A stretch of 64,000 nucleotides of DNA from Prostheceraeus crozeri. Taxonomy: Eukaryota; Platyhelminthes; Polycladida; Euryleptidae. Shown piece after piece: positions 10,436 to 22,899 of this stretch (position 1 is the stretch's first letter; every line of letters begins with the position of its first letter). Below the pieces are notes generated by a model that was not told the origin of the DNA, did no database searches, and worked only from the letters and a program-made list of their open reading frames with translations. Made by a program: the position numbers and the translations under genes. Where the stretch lies: assembly GCA_907163375.1 (NCBI GenBank), contig CAJQUW010003146.1:124001-188000 (forward strand). The letters run 5' to 3'.

Positions 10436-12562
10436 CAGGGGCGCATTCAGAAATTTTAGAATGGGGGGGTTTACAAAATCAACGGAAGACAATCGACTTA
10501 GATGGTTTCAATAGCCTATCACAAATTATTTTCTTTTAATATAATCCAAAGATAGCATCAACAGGCACCATTCACCGTTTAAATTGCACACACAATCAGC
10601 ATTAAAAGAATGACCGTCATTACAAGTCAGTGTCCTCAATGATGTATTTTATTACATGTGTATGGCATTTTATGCGTGCAATAATATTTTAGCATAGCCT
10701 AAGTACATCTTAATACCCATAATGAAATGCATTTTTTCTTTTCATGTGGAGGAGCTAAACTTGTTCGGCTACCCTTAAAGTTATTATATTACATTACTTA
10801 TCACTTATTTCTAAAAAATTGTCCAAGAAGGAAATATAACAGTTCATGTCTTTTATTTCTAGATAACAGTTTTAATCTTCTTACTCATCTACTAAAATTT
10901 TAAGCGTGCTTTAAAATCCATTTTGTAGGTTTCAATAGCAGAATAGCAATTGAGAGGAATGTCCTTGTGTATACCAAGGACATTTCCTATGCAATCGGTT
11001 TCCGCTGCTACAATGGATCTGCAAAGTGATGCAGTAGTTCTCAAAATGGACCGGGAGACATTCTCCATGTCCGCCTTGGATACGCCAGTATGTCAGTGAA
11101 TTCTGGAAGTCATCGGAAGTTTCCAAACAGAGCATACATGTACTCTTATTTAATAACATTAGTAATTTCTTTAATATGTGATTTCGTCACACTATTTCGG
11201 TATGCTCTTTGCAAAGTTAGTCTTTGTTTGACTCGAGTCGTTGATGGTGGTGTCACAAAATAGCATCCTAAAATTCAAAATATGTTCAAAATTCTGGATC
11301 TTATAGAAAAATAGGTAAAAGGGCGACGTTCATCGCATATTTAGGGGATATGAATATTTTCATTTTACTAAATATCTGTCTAATGTTATAAAGAAAAGGC
11401 AGTTTGCGTCAGGGGCATTCGAAATAGCAAATGGGAAGAAGCATTAGCACCACTGGCGATGTCATTGTAGGTAATATAAGTGAAGTATTTAAAATTTGAT
11501 TTCCTAGATGCTATGCAAATGCATGATGATCTTATATGGAAGTTTTGCAATTCTGCTGCTGTGTAAATTATTCATGAGCAACTTGAATTACTGTAGATGT
11601 CCGAATTCCTCAAAAATTTCCATAAGTTTCAATATTCAAAAAGGAAGGAATAGAGTCGTCAATGCAAATTTATTAAAACATGTAGACTCCGCGAGCGCTT
11701 TCGAAGCCTCTAGTCATGCGATGCGGCCGAGTAAAAGTGACATCACAGTGAAATGCGTACACATTTAGATGCAATGAATAAAACTCAAGATAACTCATTA
11801 TAACAATAATGCAATAAATAACTCAAGACGGAAAGATAGCACAAAAGATATTGACAATCAAGACTGCCAGAGCAACAATAAACTATATACAAACTCTTTA
11901 TGAACACAAAGGGCTGGTGCTGTCAAAAAGGACTTTCCAAAATGGTCATGTAGAAAGCATTTCTGTGGAAAAACATCGTGTGCCATTGTAGATATACGTT
12001 AAACAAGAATTCTCCAAAGTTCAGACTGAAAGACGAATATTTTTGGAAATGCGACTCGTAGAGCAAATATTTGACTGGAGGGGCAGAGTGCGCAATAGCC
12101 AATAGGTATAAGTATCAAAGCATACGAAGCTACTGTGAAGGGGCAATGCAAGTCTGTAAACTCATGGATGGAGTTTTAGGATTAATGGTGTTTTATTTTA
12201 CGATTTTCAATATTAGATCAGAGTTCATGATCAACGCAAGTATCCACATTTAAAAGTTTTCAAATATTTTTAAGCGCATTGTTTCCAATTAAACGTTTTC
12301 AATTTTATGAAAGCAACGTGCGTCATCAAACGACAAGTTTTGTCCTATTTCAGTTTTGTGCAATTAATTATGATATTTCTCAAGCAATGCATATTTATGT
12401 AAATTTGTCTTATGAAATTGGGTTTATTATGTCGTACATGAGCCTACTGAGTATCGGCAGCCTACATTCTTTATTAGCCCTACTGAAAACATAGCATTTA
12501 TACGCTGATTCTGAGTTGGACTTGAAGGTATACCCCAAAAAACTTTCTGGACTGCACCCCTG
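10436..12562. mobile_element. Candidate non-autonomous hAT-type element
   Basis: The left boundary reads CAGGGGCGCATTCAGAAA followed by a G run. The minus strand at 12,562 reads CAGGGGTGCAGTCCAGAAA followed by TTTT and GGGG. The two ends match at most of their first 19 bases, in inverted orientation, and have the common hAT-MITE form. The flanking 8-mers (CCTTTGTC and AGTGACAC) do not match, so the unit is old, recombined or wrongly paired. No transposase is visible inside; the ORFs are short and unremarkable. Confidence 0.4.
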
Positions 12563-12940
12563 AGTGACACCCCTCTCTACTGGTGCTCACTAAGATTCTA
12601 CAGTGGCCTTATGAATTTGCACTGGCTCCCCTTGCTTTCACCGCTGCCCTTTAGGCTTCCACAGATGTTCTCTTAGGTTTTTTAGAGCATCTGTAACTTC
12701 AATGAGCTCCTCTTAGCTTCCAGCGACGTCTCCTCAGTTTCGTTAGGCGTCCCTACACTCAAGCGGCACACCCGTAGACTTTCCTGACGCCCCTCTGCAT
12801 CCACTCGTGCTCTCCAAGGTTCTACAACCTCCCCCCTCTGAACTAACATTCGCGCCTCTTGAGCTTCAATGATCGCCCCTTTGCTTCCAGTGTCGCCTAC
12901 ATAGTTCAGATGGGCGCCCTCTTAGCTTCAAGCGGTGATA
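12540..12940. repeat. Degenerate 21-22 bp C-rich minisatellite
   Basis: About fifteen to eighteen imperfect units follow the pattern GCGCCCCTCTTAGCTTCCAG, each with a C-run, a CTT or GTT block and a variable tail. Clear examples are near 12,705, 12,787, 12,850 and 12,917. The stretch begins where the candidate hAT-type element ends. It is far more C-rich than its surroundings. Confidence 0.65.
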
Positions 12941-14914
12941 AGGTCAGCTTCGTTGTGCTCATCAACTAGCCGTATCCGTTGTTCAATTACAGAATATCTC
13001 AAATGACTTTTGAGACGATTCTATGGAAGAGCGGTCACCAGTGACTAAATGTTCAGTTGCTGCACATCGAATTTGCACTATTATTGCTTCTGCATAACTT
13101 CATGGAAATTCGTCCTTACCTTTATTGAGGATGATTTTCAAAAGAATGACGCTACTTCATTGCTTACTAGTTCGGGAGCTAGCACGAATTTTTGCTTCAA
13201 GACCTTTTGTCTAAGTTCATTAATAACTAAGATTGGAAACCCCATGTATTTCCAATGGAGAAATTGTGACTTATTGGTTGTAATCACGGATTTATTGAAC
13301 TGTTGACTGCAGACCAAAGTCGAAGAAGTATTTTTTGAATATGATTAGTATAGAAAGTATTTGGAATCTCCAGAACATGCACTTTTAAATGTTCAATCTT
13401 TTGACCTATCTGTTTCCAAATCTCAGCATCGCCATCTTAACATTCTTGAAGAGCACTATGATAATACTGCACGGGTGCGAGCAATTCCAGTCACTGCTGA
13501 TGAAGTTAATATAGTTATATATCTCCTGTTTAAAACCTAAAAGTTTCCGCTAACTTTTCGATGTTGCCTACTCTTCTCTATCCGAGAGGCGAATCAGTAA
13601 TTTGAAGTCTCTTTTATACTGCGATATGCTGATTTTGAATACAGTATGATATTTTGCGTTGCTATTGTTGAACTACTCGTTTATTTACTGGCATGATGAC
13701 TGTCATTAAAGCTGTTTTTACCCAAAAATGTTCAAGGCCACTCAATAAGCAAATAATCAAAGACAAGTTATGTTTTCAGTGAACATTTGAATCTTCTCAG
13801 AAATGTTGTATTCGCATTCTGTGACAAGGGAAAGGAGTTTATCTCGACTTTCGATCACCGAAATAGGGAAGGAGAGGTTGTCAAAATTTCAATTAAATCA
13901 GTCAAAACTCGCTGGACTATTCGTTGTACTTCAACTGCCGATCGCACATGATGATGAATCAAAAAGTCCTCAGCTAGTAGCTGAATAATTTTTCCAAAAC
14001 ATTGAATTTCGTTGAATTAAAATTATTGTTCAAATTAAAATATGGGTTCAGCATGGTACCCAGAGTTACGATATGTCCGCTATTTTCCGCTTTTCGAAAA
14101 TTGTCCTTTATTTCTCGTTATTTTATTAATTTTGCTATTATTTCCTCTTTTCTTCAAATCATCATATGTATATTGCGAAATCGTACTGAATTTTGCTATC
14201 GCAGTCCTGGAACTTTCATAGTAACATTCAAATAAGTGGATTAAAGTGGAATACACTTAGGTATGATAATCTTAATTTATTGCATCAGGTGAATATAACA
14301 TGATTTCGAGGAGGGTCTACAAAAGGGAATATTAACGTATGCGTTTATGCGTATGGGATGTTTCTAATAAAAGAGAAAGATATTTTCTATTTCTGCTGTT
14401 CCTGCATCACATCATCGCATCTTGGCTGTTTTTGGAAGCATAGAGATCAATTCAGCAAAAGAAGGACAAACTTTGAAAGAACAATTTTTTCCTGAATTCT
14501 TCAAATCCTTTTAAGGGTGCAAAACTCAATGTAATCCTACTTTTAGGTTTTTATCATTTTCTGAACACATCGTTGAAATATTGTGCTCGTACTTTCATGC
14601 ACCAAATATTTGTGGTGCTTCTGTCTTTTATGCTTCTGTAATCCATCATACAGTACAAAAGTGCATTTTGAAGATGCATCCATGCTTAGTGAACAATAAG
14701 TAGGTCTATGGCAGTATTACTGTATCATGTCCTGCGCTACATATTAATACTTGAATCAAGCTTTCAGATTGTAATGTACTTTGATGTGACATTAATAATA
14801 ACAAGAAGCCTACCTTTTGTGACATGCGATTTAATCATGCCAGTAACAGACGCGGCACTATATACATGTACTATACACGATGCACTAAATCCGGGCACTA
14901 CTTTCATGTATGTG
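12941..14914. other. No gene seen
   Basis: Short open frames only, none with a recognisable motif. It runs up to the target duplication of the next hAT element. Confidence 0.55.
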
Positions 14915-14922
14915 CTGCGGAC
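14915..14922. repeat. hAT target-site duplication, left copy
   Basis: CTGCGGAC precedes the CAGTGTTGCCAC terminus; the right copy at 21,114-21,121 is TTGCGGAC. Seven of eight bases agree. Confidence 0.75.
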
Positions 14923-15049
14923 CAGTGTTGCCACCGGCCTAATAGAAAAAAAATACTCAGGCCAAATTTTTTTACGCAGCTTTTCCGACTATCGTGAATT
15001 TAACTGTAGGCCTATCAAAATAGAGGCCTGTATGTAGCGAAAGAAAATA

Positions 15050-16257
15050 TAAAGCAAATAAATTTGATTCAGGATTTACGCTAATCGATTGTTTAAATAG
15101 ATAAGTCCTGTAAGCTTTCATCTATCTTACAATATATCATAAAATTTGTTTTCAGGGACACAACTGGCATTTCTCAAGTAAAATATATACTAACTAAATG
15201 AATCCTTTTCGCGATCGTATTGTTTTATTAGATTAACATAAGGACTTATAAAATTAGACTGTAGGGACTATGCCTAATCTTCTAAGGGGCGCTTTACATA
15301 TGTATCGGTTTACGAGGAGGTCCTCTCATAGACCAGTGTGCGTTAGGGTATGGACTTACACCAACGTGTTGGCCTACTTTCACTGATACGTACAGGATCA
15401 ACATAGAAATCAGATCATATTCTTCTGAGGGATGAGTATCTAGCCAAGCTAGACGTTTCTGTGTTTCTAAGTTAAATCATGGGCTAGTGGGGAGGTCATC
15501 CCACAGATCCTGTCAGGTTTGGCTTCAAAGTAAAATTCTTATGGTTATAATTATGAATTAGGCCTATGATGAGCCGTGGCCCGTGGGGAAGCACAAACTA
15601 TTCTTTTAAAGTACGAAAAGCTTATATAAAGTTAATATATAGTATAATGAGATTATATAATCGAAAGTACCACTAGTAGTCTCAATTGAGTAAAATGAAA
15701 CAAAAGATATGAATTACCCGCTAGCCTACACAACAGAATTTCCCGCTAACCTGATTGGAAATATACGTTTAACTGTAAGACAAAACATAAGTTGGTGTTA
15801 TGAATAAGTTTATTTTCACAGGCCATAAAAACTGATTGGAGTCTCGAGAAAATATCTCAGGAAAGTTCAACAAAAATATGAAAATATCATAAAACTTAAC
15901 AAAGATATGAATTATTACTACCCAACTGGTAATATGTAAGTTGATTGGGATAAAAATACAATTATATCACATTGTCACCAGCATTGGCAAAAGTGCACGC
16001 CGTTTGGACATTATTTTAGTCTGTAATTTTCAGAAATATATTTTGCATACATTTTATAAATATGAAGCAGACTCAATAAAAACATACGATTATTTTTATA
16101 ATGCATAGAAATATAGGAGTGATCGTAGAATTTGTAAAACAATTAGAAGTTTGATAGCTATTTTTGCTAATGATGGTGACTGTATGAAGATTGAAGAAGT
16201 CGTTAGAATCACTACATTTTTTTGGCTGCCTTGGCTATAGCCAGATCGGTTAATTTT
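15050..16257. other. Non-coding 3' arm of the hAT element
   Basis: AT-rich sequence between the left terminus and the end of the transposase. No ORF or repeat of note is visible, beyond YAGGCCTR octamers near 15,010 and 15,560. Confidence 0.6.
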
Positions 16258-18596
16258 TTAGTGTTGCTCATTTTCTTCTTCACAAGTTTTTCTGTCACAC
16301 GCTCTAGAATCTTTTCTTTCTCTTTCATTGCCGCCACCTTTTTTTCGATATTGTTCTAGCATTTCTTCTGCTGCATCTTTTTCAGTAGTGAGTTCAGCTT
16401 TCTGTGCCGAAAGAAGCGTTTCTTTTTCGTCCAAAACTTTCTGTCTTTTACTTGCTTTCATCTCACTCTCGATTTGTTCGTGAATTCGCTTCCTTTTTTT
16501 CTGTTCCTTTTCTTTGCGTGCATATTCCTCTTGGTCAGCTTTTATTTTGACCTTATATGCAGCCGATGCATTGAATCCTGCTGTTAAATAAGATTCATTC
16601 AAGGGGAATGTCTCACAAGTGGTTGAAGTGGCTTTCAGGAAGCCACTAAGAACAACACATGAATCGATCGACATTTTTTGCAGTCGATTGCGTTTCTTGG
16701 TGAGTAAATCACTCAGTTCACTAAACATTCGCTCAACGGCGGCGTTTCCACAAGGGATAGTCATACATCCAAATGCGACTCGGCATAATGTAGGATATTT
16801 TGTATCGTTTGTCCCACTATTGTCCTTGATTTCACTGACATCAAGCCAAAATTGAAGGACATCCGTTCTATTGTAGGACTTGTCTATATCGTTTACCGAC
16901 ACATCCACAGAATATGATTTCCACTCTATATCCAATTTATTCAACTCGTTATCCGACAAACCCATTGCGCGTCCAATTGACACCACAGCTCCACTAGCTT
17001 CATTTCTATATGAAAGTCGAACGAATTTTAAGTCACGCAAAACATTATTCGCCATTGGCAGCATTTTCTGAAGATATGTAATCAATTTCATATAAAATGC
17101 TTTCATGCGAATAAAGAATGATTTCCGTACTTCAAGACAAGACTCGCGTAAAACTTTCTTCGCTCCTCTCCGATATAGATTTCGTCATCTGGGAGCCAGA
17201 ATTTCTCGTCGAACGAAATAGTAGTCAAATTGTAGGAAAACTTTTGTACATGACTCGATTGGAGACATTTTGATAGCAAGTCACGATAGAGTGCTCGTAT
17301 GTCCTTGTACAGATTTTGGATTAAGACACCATTCTTTTGATAGCGTTTCTCGAATTTGTCCAAGTCAGGTAGAACCGCCTCCAGGAAATTTAGATCAGCC
17401 AGAACACAATGCTGTTTTATATCCGACATTATTTTCCGCACTTTTGGATTCATCAATTCATCCTTTTTCTCTGCTGGAAGAGTATTGACGAAGTATTCTT
17501 TTAAAGCAGGAAATTGTTCTAGTAGACACGAAACAACTGGAAGGAGTTGAAGCCATCGCGTTTCCACTCTACGCAATGGTCGATGATTCTCTAGTTCTAA
17601 AATTTTCTGCACATTTTTGTACCTTGTCCAGGGCGATGTGTAGTTGAAGTAACTGTGGACATTATCGGCAAAATGTTCAGCTGATCCTCCCAATTCGTCA
17701 CATGCTGCACGGACTCCATTTGCAATTACATGTAAGTTACAGGTTCCGGTGTTTAAGAGATTCGGCGCTGTTTTCTTCATGATCTGATGAAATCCATTTA
17801 ATCGCCCATCCATAACAGACGGTCCATCAGTACTGATACACACACAATTCTTAATTGGCAAATCGAAATCGATCAAAATATTCAGCAATTCAGTCTTCAA
17901 ACTTTCGGCAGTTCCACTTTCAATTTCAGCAACTTTCAAAGGAAGGATCATAAGTTGTCGTCTTTTAGATGAAATATAAGCAATAGAAACTGCAAGAAAT
18001 TTTCGATTTGAATCATTTGATTTATCAATAGACAACGAAAAAAGTCCGCAGCCAGAATTCAAATATTGAATTATTTCTCTTCGCACACATGGTGTCAACG
18101 CATGGTTTATAAGGTAAGATACCTTCGTACGCTTACATTTCTTGTCATTACTAATCTCACTGTCAGGAAACATAGATTTGTAAACTCTTGAGTGGTCGGC
18201 CACAGAAAACGAAATGTCATGTTCTACATACATGAGACACATGCGAAGCTCCGCACGCAATACATCTTCTGAGTGGTGAGAAGAATTATGACTGACAGCG
18301 ACAGGTGCATTTCTATCTGCACCGCTCCGAAAAAAATGAGTCAATGGTCCTTTGGTCGGCTTCTGCATAAAATTCCTGTGTTTCTTACCACTTGCGTGGG
18401 CAGTAACTGCGCCAAAACCATTCCTTGACAAATTTATGCTTTTATTACATTTAAAACACAATGCCAACGATTCGTTTTTGGGATCTGGCTTCAACCATTC
18501 GTGCACAGGTGTTTCATCTATAATTCTTTGAAGCCAATCAGACCGAAATTTTGTCGATCGCGGCTTCGACTGTGTCATTGGATAAGCTGTCGACAA
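16258..18596 (-). pseudogene. hAT transposase with BED-type finger
   Basis: The N-terminal part (from 18,596) has a BED-like finger: CFKC, then a run to TAHASGKKH. The catalytic core follows, with SLSIDKSND at the first Asp, CISTDGPSVMDG around the second Asp and CNLHVIANG. The C-terminal part has the hATC dimerisation block CGNAAVERMFSELSDLLTKK with RNRLQKMSIDS, including the conserved ER pair. Together this cuts and pastes the 6.2-kb element. The reading frame changes once near 17,105, where the stop of the first frame overlaps the ATG of the second as ATGA. A simple indel is likelier than reinitiation. The last 100 residues are a Lys/Glu-rich coiled coil (about 16,290-16,580), a long tail for a hAT protein. 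Total length is about 780 codons. Confidence 0.88.
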
Positions 18597-18786
18597 GCTG
18601 AAAAATATAAAAAAATATTGTAGGAAATCAAAGCAAAGAAATCATATCAGCATAAATGTAAGTCAATAGTAGTAAACCTTCCTTCATATCTCATTGTAGT
18701 TTTTATCTCAAAACTGGAGTGAGGAATATTAAGATACACGTGAATTACACCATAACCTGCAGGGCACCACCGAAAGAATACTCCTA

Positions 18787-19195
18787 CAGTAAGACCTCGA
18801 TATAACGTACCCTGATATACCGAACATTTCCCCCGTGTAGGATAATTTTCCTATCTTTTACACATATTTTTAACCTCATTATAACGTACAGTATAACCTC
18901 GATAGAAGGTATGAATTTTTTAATCTTACTGATGAAATGATGCCACAATATTTACAGTGCGTGAAGAAATGGACTCAATGGTAAACAATCAAAAATGTGC
19001 CGACACAGAACTTTGTCAATGTTCGATCAATTAGATAGATTAATCATGTAGGCCTGCACGTACTACTCAAATATCCGAACTGAAACTATTGCTTTTGAGC
19101 TTCGATAGTATCCAATTTTAGTTAAAAATGAGTAAACCTCATTATAAAGTACAAAATTTTGGTGTCCCGATTTCACTTTATATCGAGGTTCTATG
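18787..19195. mobile_element. pogo/Tigger-type MITE nested in the hAT
   Basis: The left end after a TA is CAGTAAGACCTCGATATAAC; the right end read inward is CATAGAACCTCGATATAAAG. The CCTCGATATAAC block with CAGT start is the pogo/Tigger terminus. A further internal end-like block (ATAACCTCGATAGAAGG near 18,892) suggests a rearranged or double copy. At about 410 bp with no coding capacity, it depends on a transposase elsewhere. Confidence 0.65.
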
Positions 19196-20940
19196 AGAAA
19201 ATCAACTAAAAATCTTATGTAAAATCTGTAAAAGAATGTCTAGATGTTTTATCAATGTTTCCAAACCCCTACATTGGAGTATGACTGAGTACCTCGGATA
19301 GGGTAGGGCATAAAACAACAAGAAACAAATATGAAATTCTGGGACAGAGGAACTTTAATAAAATTCAAGAAATTTACTTTAAATAAACTAAGAGTAACCC
19401 AAAAATTCCCCTACTTGACAGGCATCAATGATTTATAATATTACTCATGGATTTGCAATGACGACTCCAAACTAAGACTGAATGGTCATAATATCGATTT
19501 TAACATGCAATACAAGTAATAGATACGATACATTAAGTAGCCATGATGCAGTACTCTGATACTTTACAATTACATCTTTGTTCGAATCTATTGTAGCATG
19601 AAATGAAAATGACATCGATGTAAAAGTTTGTGAAAACTTAAAGGCTTAAATATGTCATGTAAAATTATGGAATACGTGTAATCAACTGACGCACAATAAA
19701 TATCGATAATCCATAATTGTCTGTCGGGTACAGTTGAAGCTGATAGGTTGGTAAATTCTATTCGAACAAGGATGTAGTCTGAATAAGATATGATAATGAT
19801 TAATGAATTAAAAATTAAGTATACCTAAGAAGCAAGAACAATGTTAATGAAATCAAGGAATGGAACCATCAAAATATTATAGGCCTATCAGGAGATGAAC
19901 CTGGGTCTTTCACATACCGGGTGAATATGCTGATATCAAAGCGTTTGGCTGATATAGGCATACATAACTATCAGCGATCATGTTGCATTACTTGGTGACT
20001 TACAATTGAACAAAAGAACAGTACATGACGTCCTTTCCTCGAGACACAAATGCGTTGACGTGTAGCCTATTTACTTTATGCTAGTAGCCTATATTATTTT
20101 ACTTTTACTATGTATGATGAAAAAATCAAAGCAAAGACGTGACCTTAATTAATCAGAAGCCCATGGCAAGCAATGTTGAAAGAAATTGATCGACCATAAG
20201 GATCATGGATCGTCGACGTCCGTGGAATGTAACGATGGCTTTTATTCATAACTTTCGTTATGCACTTTTGAGTTGAATCGTTGGAATAGTGTCGAGATAT
20301 TCGAAGCGATGCAGCAAACATATTTCATTAAATTTTCGAAACTCGGTCGATGATACATGATAATAAAGTAGCTATACATACATCGGTTCATTTTATATAG
20401 GCCAATTTAAATTGCATCAAAGATGCATGTCAGGGCTCCCTACATTTCAGGATAAATCTCACTGAATCAAGAAATCCGTCAACTTTGACATTAATGCCTT
20501 GGAAGGTTCCAAAGTTCAGGGTTATCATGATAGCATGCTTACACGTTCACAGTCGAAGACTCAGAATCATGACTAACCTAAAGTATGCATATTTGTAGTC
20601 CGTATAATGACAATATTGAACATGGAAAGGAATTAAAAAGATAGTTTTCCCAGAATTTTTATTGAAAGAGATAATAATCATTTACAGTAGACAATTATTG
20701 TCGTCCATTCAAATGAACCACGTAAATTATTGATGGAATAACGAATTGGTCAATTCACAGATTCACTTGTCATTTTGTAACATAGTCCGATCCAAGATGT
20801 GTTCATGCACTGCCAATTTCCAAAAAGACAACATGAGATAAGACGGAAGAGTTTTCTTGAATTTATTTCTCGGAAAATAAGCTGGAAAGGTAAATTTTTG
20901 ATTGATAACACAATTAGAATCTCTTTAAGTTAATTAGGGT
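19196..20940. other. Non-coding 5' arm of the hAT element
   Basis: About 1.7 kb between the MITE and the right terminus, with no ORF of interest. The minus-strand promoter of the transposase should lie in this arm or just upstream of 18,600; I could not pick it out. Confidence 0.5.
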
Positions 20941-21113
20941 TAATTTTCTATGATATATGAAATCAATAGACTTGTAATAAAGCACAACTTTCCCACTTTT
21001 CTGTTTCAACAAAAAAATACGCAGGAAGACAAAAAAACAAAAAACACAACGTTTTTACGCAATTTTCAAGAAAAATACGCATTGCGTAATTTACGCAGCA
21101 AGTGGCAACACTG

Positions 21114-21121
21114 TTGCGGAC
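21114..21121. repeat. hAT target-site duplication, right copy
   Basis: TTGCGGAC follows the right CAACACTG end and matches seven of the eight bases at 14,915-14,922. Confidence 0.75.
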
Positions 21122-21399
21122 GCACGAAGTTAATATTTATGTATTCCACGAAATTCTGCGACGTTCAATAGATTGGCGATCAACCGAAACCTAAGTTGGA
21201 TGGATGTCTACATAATATTATCATAACATGCTCACTTGAATGGTGAAAATAATTATGTTTCAAAATCTTTTTGAAGTTATGAGTATTGAACATCGAACAT
21301 TTTTCAATAGTACGCACTCACGATGGCACCATTTAGTAGACACTCATTGCTCATTGCAGTTCATGAAGAATGTGAACCTAGGTATCCTTACTTTTTACT

Positions 21400-21660
21400 T
21401 TATCCGTTTAACGTCCTTTTCTCCATCTCCGTTCGATTGGACGATGATTCTTCATGGAATGCATCCAAGTAATCCGATTGAGCGCTTCGGTTTTTGAGGC
21501 CCCATTGCCGACAGTCTGCGGACACTGTTTTTCCCACGTCTTCTTTGGGCGGTCTCTTGGTGTTGGTCCGCTGATCTTCATTTTCCACACTTTCTTGACC
21601 CAATCGCTGGTATCTTTCCGCACCACATGGCCTTACCATCACAATCTGCACACTCTCATG
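21400..21660 (-). pseudogene. 3' end of a LINE reverse transcriptase
   Basis: The minus strand reads WVKKVWKMKISGPTPR, DRPKKTWEKQC, then ALNRITW. This is the C-terminal tail of many non-LTR retrotransposon polymerases (usually GRPRKTWEECV...DALNRxKW). Only this tail remains, in two neighbouring frames, so it is a short decayed fragment. The usual form of these elements is 5' truncation, which fits a lone C-terminus. The clade cannot be decided from 80 residues. Confidence 0.65.
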
Positions 21661-21849
21661 GCCTCATCGTTCAACTGCAGGTTCAGGCTCGCCAGAAGGT
21701 CTTCGTTGGCAACTCTATGTTTGAGAAACATGAGTTCGATAAACGCTAGTCAAGAATTTTATAATACTGTCAAACTTCGATATGGCGACCGCTCTCGGTT
21801 CCGCTAGGTCGCATCAGCGCGACGGTCGCTGTACCAAGAGATTATCATT

Positions 21850-22840
21850 ACCGCTGCTATTTAATGAGTAGTATGAAAATCAAATGAGCAATTTTGGGTT
21901 GTTTCAATGCTGTTACCACTTCAAGATCACATTGTCATGAAAAAATGCATTATTTTTTAGTGAAAAGTATCCATATTTATCTACAATATTTTATTAATTT
22001 CCCAAACGTATACCTGTAGAGTATTATGGACATTCATCGCTTACTTTCAGGCACCGCTTCAGTCATTTGTAGACTCACTTATCTTTTCTGAAGAAATGGT
22101 CAGTTGTAAATTGACGACGTCTAGCTGCGGATTCGTGTTCCTCAATAATAAGAACTCCACAATAATAATAATTTATTAAGCGGCTTGAAATGCCAATACA
22201 TAAGTCAGAAGTCATAGAAAGTCGCAAACGAATACAGCATAAGAGATGCAGAAGTCTGGATCTCTGGGGACTCTGGAAAGTTGCAGACAATAACAGGAAA
22301 CTTTCATTGATAAGATATTACATCTGGTTAGCACCAACTTGTGAATGGACAGATGAATCTGCTCACTAATCGGACACCATATCACAACAATTAGAAAAAA
22401 CAAACTTTCGAATGGAATCTTGATATCAACGATGGTGAAGTGGTCAAGATTGCACCCTTCATGAATAGCCGACAAAAGGCGGCAATTTGTAAAGGAGTCA
22501 ACATACTTATAAAAGGATAATTATATCACTCTGAACACAGGAATCATGTGGGGCAGCTGCTGCGACCAGTGATTGAGATTCTTATCCACATCATTAATGC
22601 CGACTTAAGCTGTCAATTAAGTTAAAATACGTGCTGATTTACATTCCAATTGTCAACAATTTAAGGATTAGATTTCATCGCGAAGATGATGACATGTCAT
22701 TTTTATTGTCAATTCATGCGTATCAACTGCATTGCATTTGCAAATGTAAAACCGCACCTGCATTTATATTCTTCGCTTATGTTCCATTTTTCCTTGTTAC
22801 TTTAGGAAGGGCTACTCCACTTCGGAGGCGGTTGAGCGTC
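21850..22840. other. No gene seen
   Basis: AT-rich sequence with short frames only. The part nearest 22,840 may include the 3' UTR of the LINE that follows on the minus strand, but I see no sharp boundary. Confidence 0.45.
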
Positions 22841-22899
22841 TTTCATACACAGTACGGCAGTTCCTTGCCGCGCGGTAGTTTGGCCTGTGGTAACTGAGC

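Larger units (their letters stand above)
14923..21113 (-). mobile_element. 6.2-kb autonomous-type hAT transposon
   Basis: The left end is CAGTGTTGCCACCGGCC, and the right end read inward is CAGTGTTGCCACTTGCTG. The first 12 bases are identical and are a common hAT terminus. The flanking 8-mers are CTGCGGAC and TTGCGGAC. Subterminal TTACGCA-type motifs occur inside both ends (about 14,970 and 21,050-21,100). The unit carries one transposase on the minus strand (16,258-18,596), with about 1.2 kb and 2.5 kb of non-coding sequence on its sides, and a pogo-type MITE at 18,787-19,195. The nearly intact duplication and the single visible frame change suggest moderate age. Confidence 0.88.

Noticed and set aside
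12563-12570. 8-bp duplication for the 10,436 element
   Set aside because: AGTGACAC and CCTTTGTC do not match, so the right boundary stays provisional.
14708-15037. 109-codon plus-strand frame
   Set aside because: It runs across the left boundary of the hAT element, so it cannot be an old gene.
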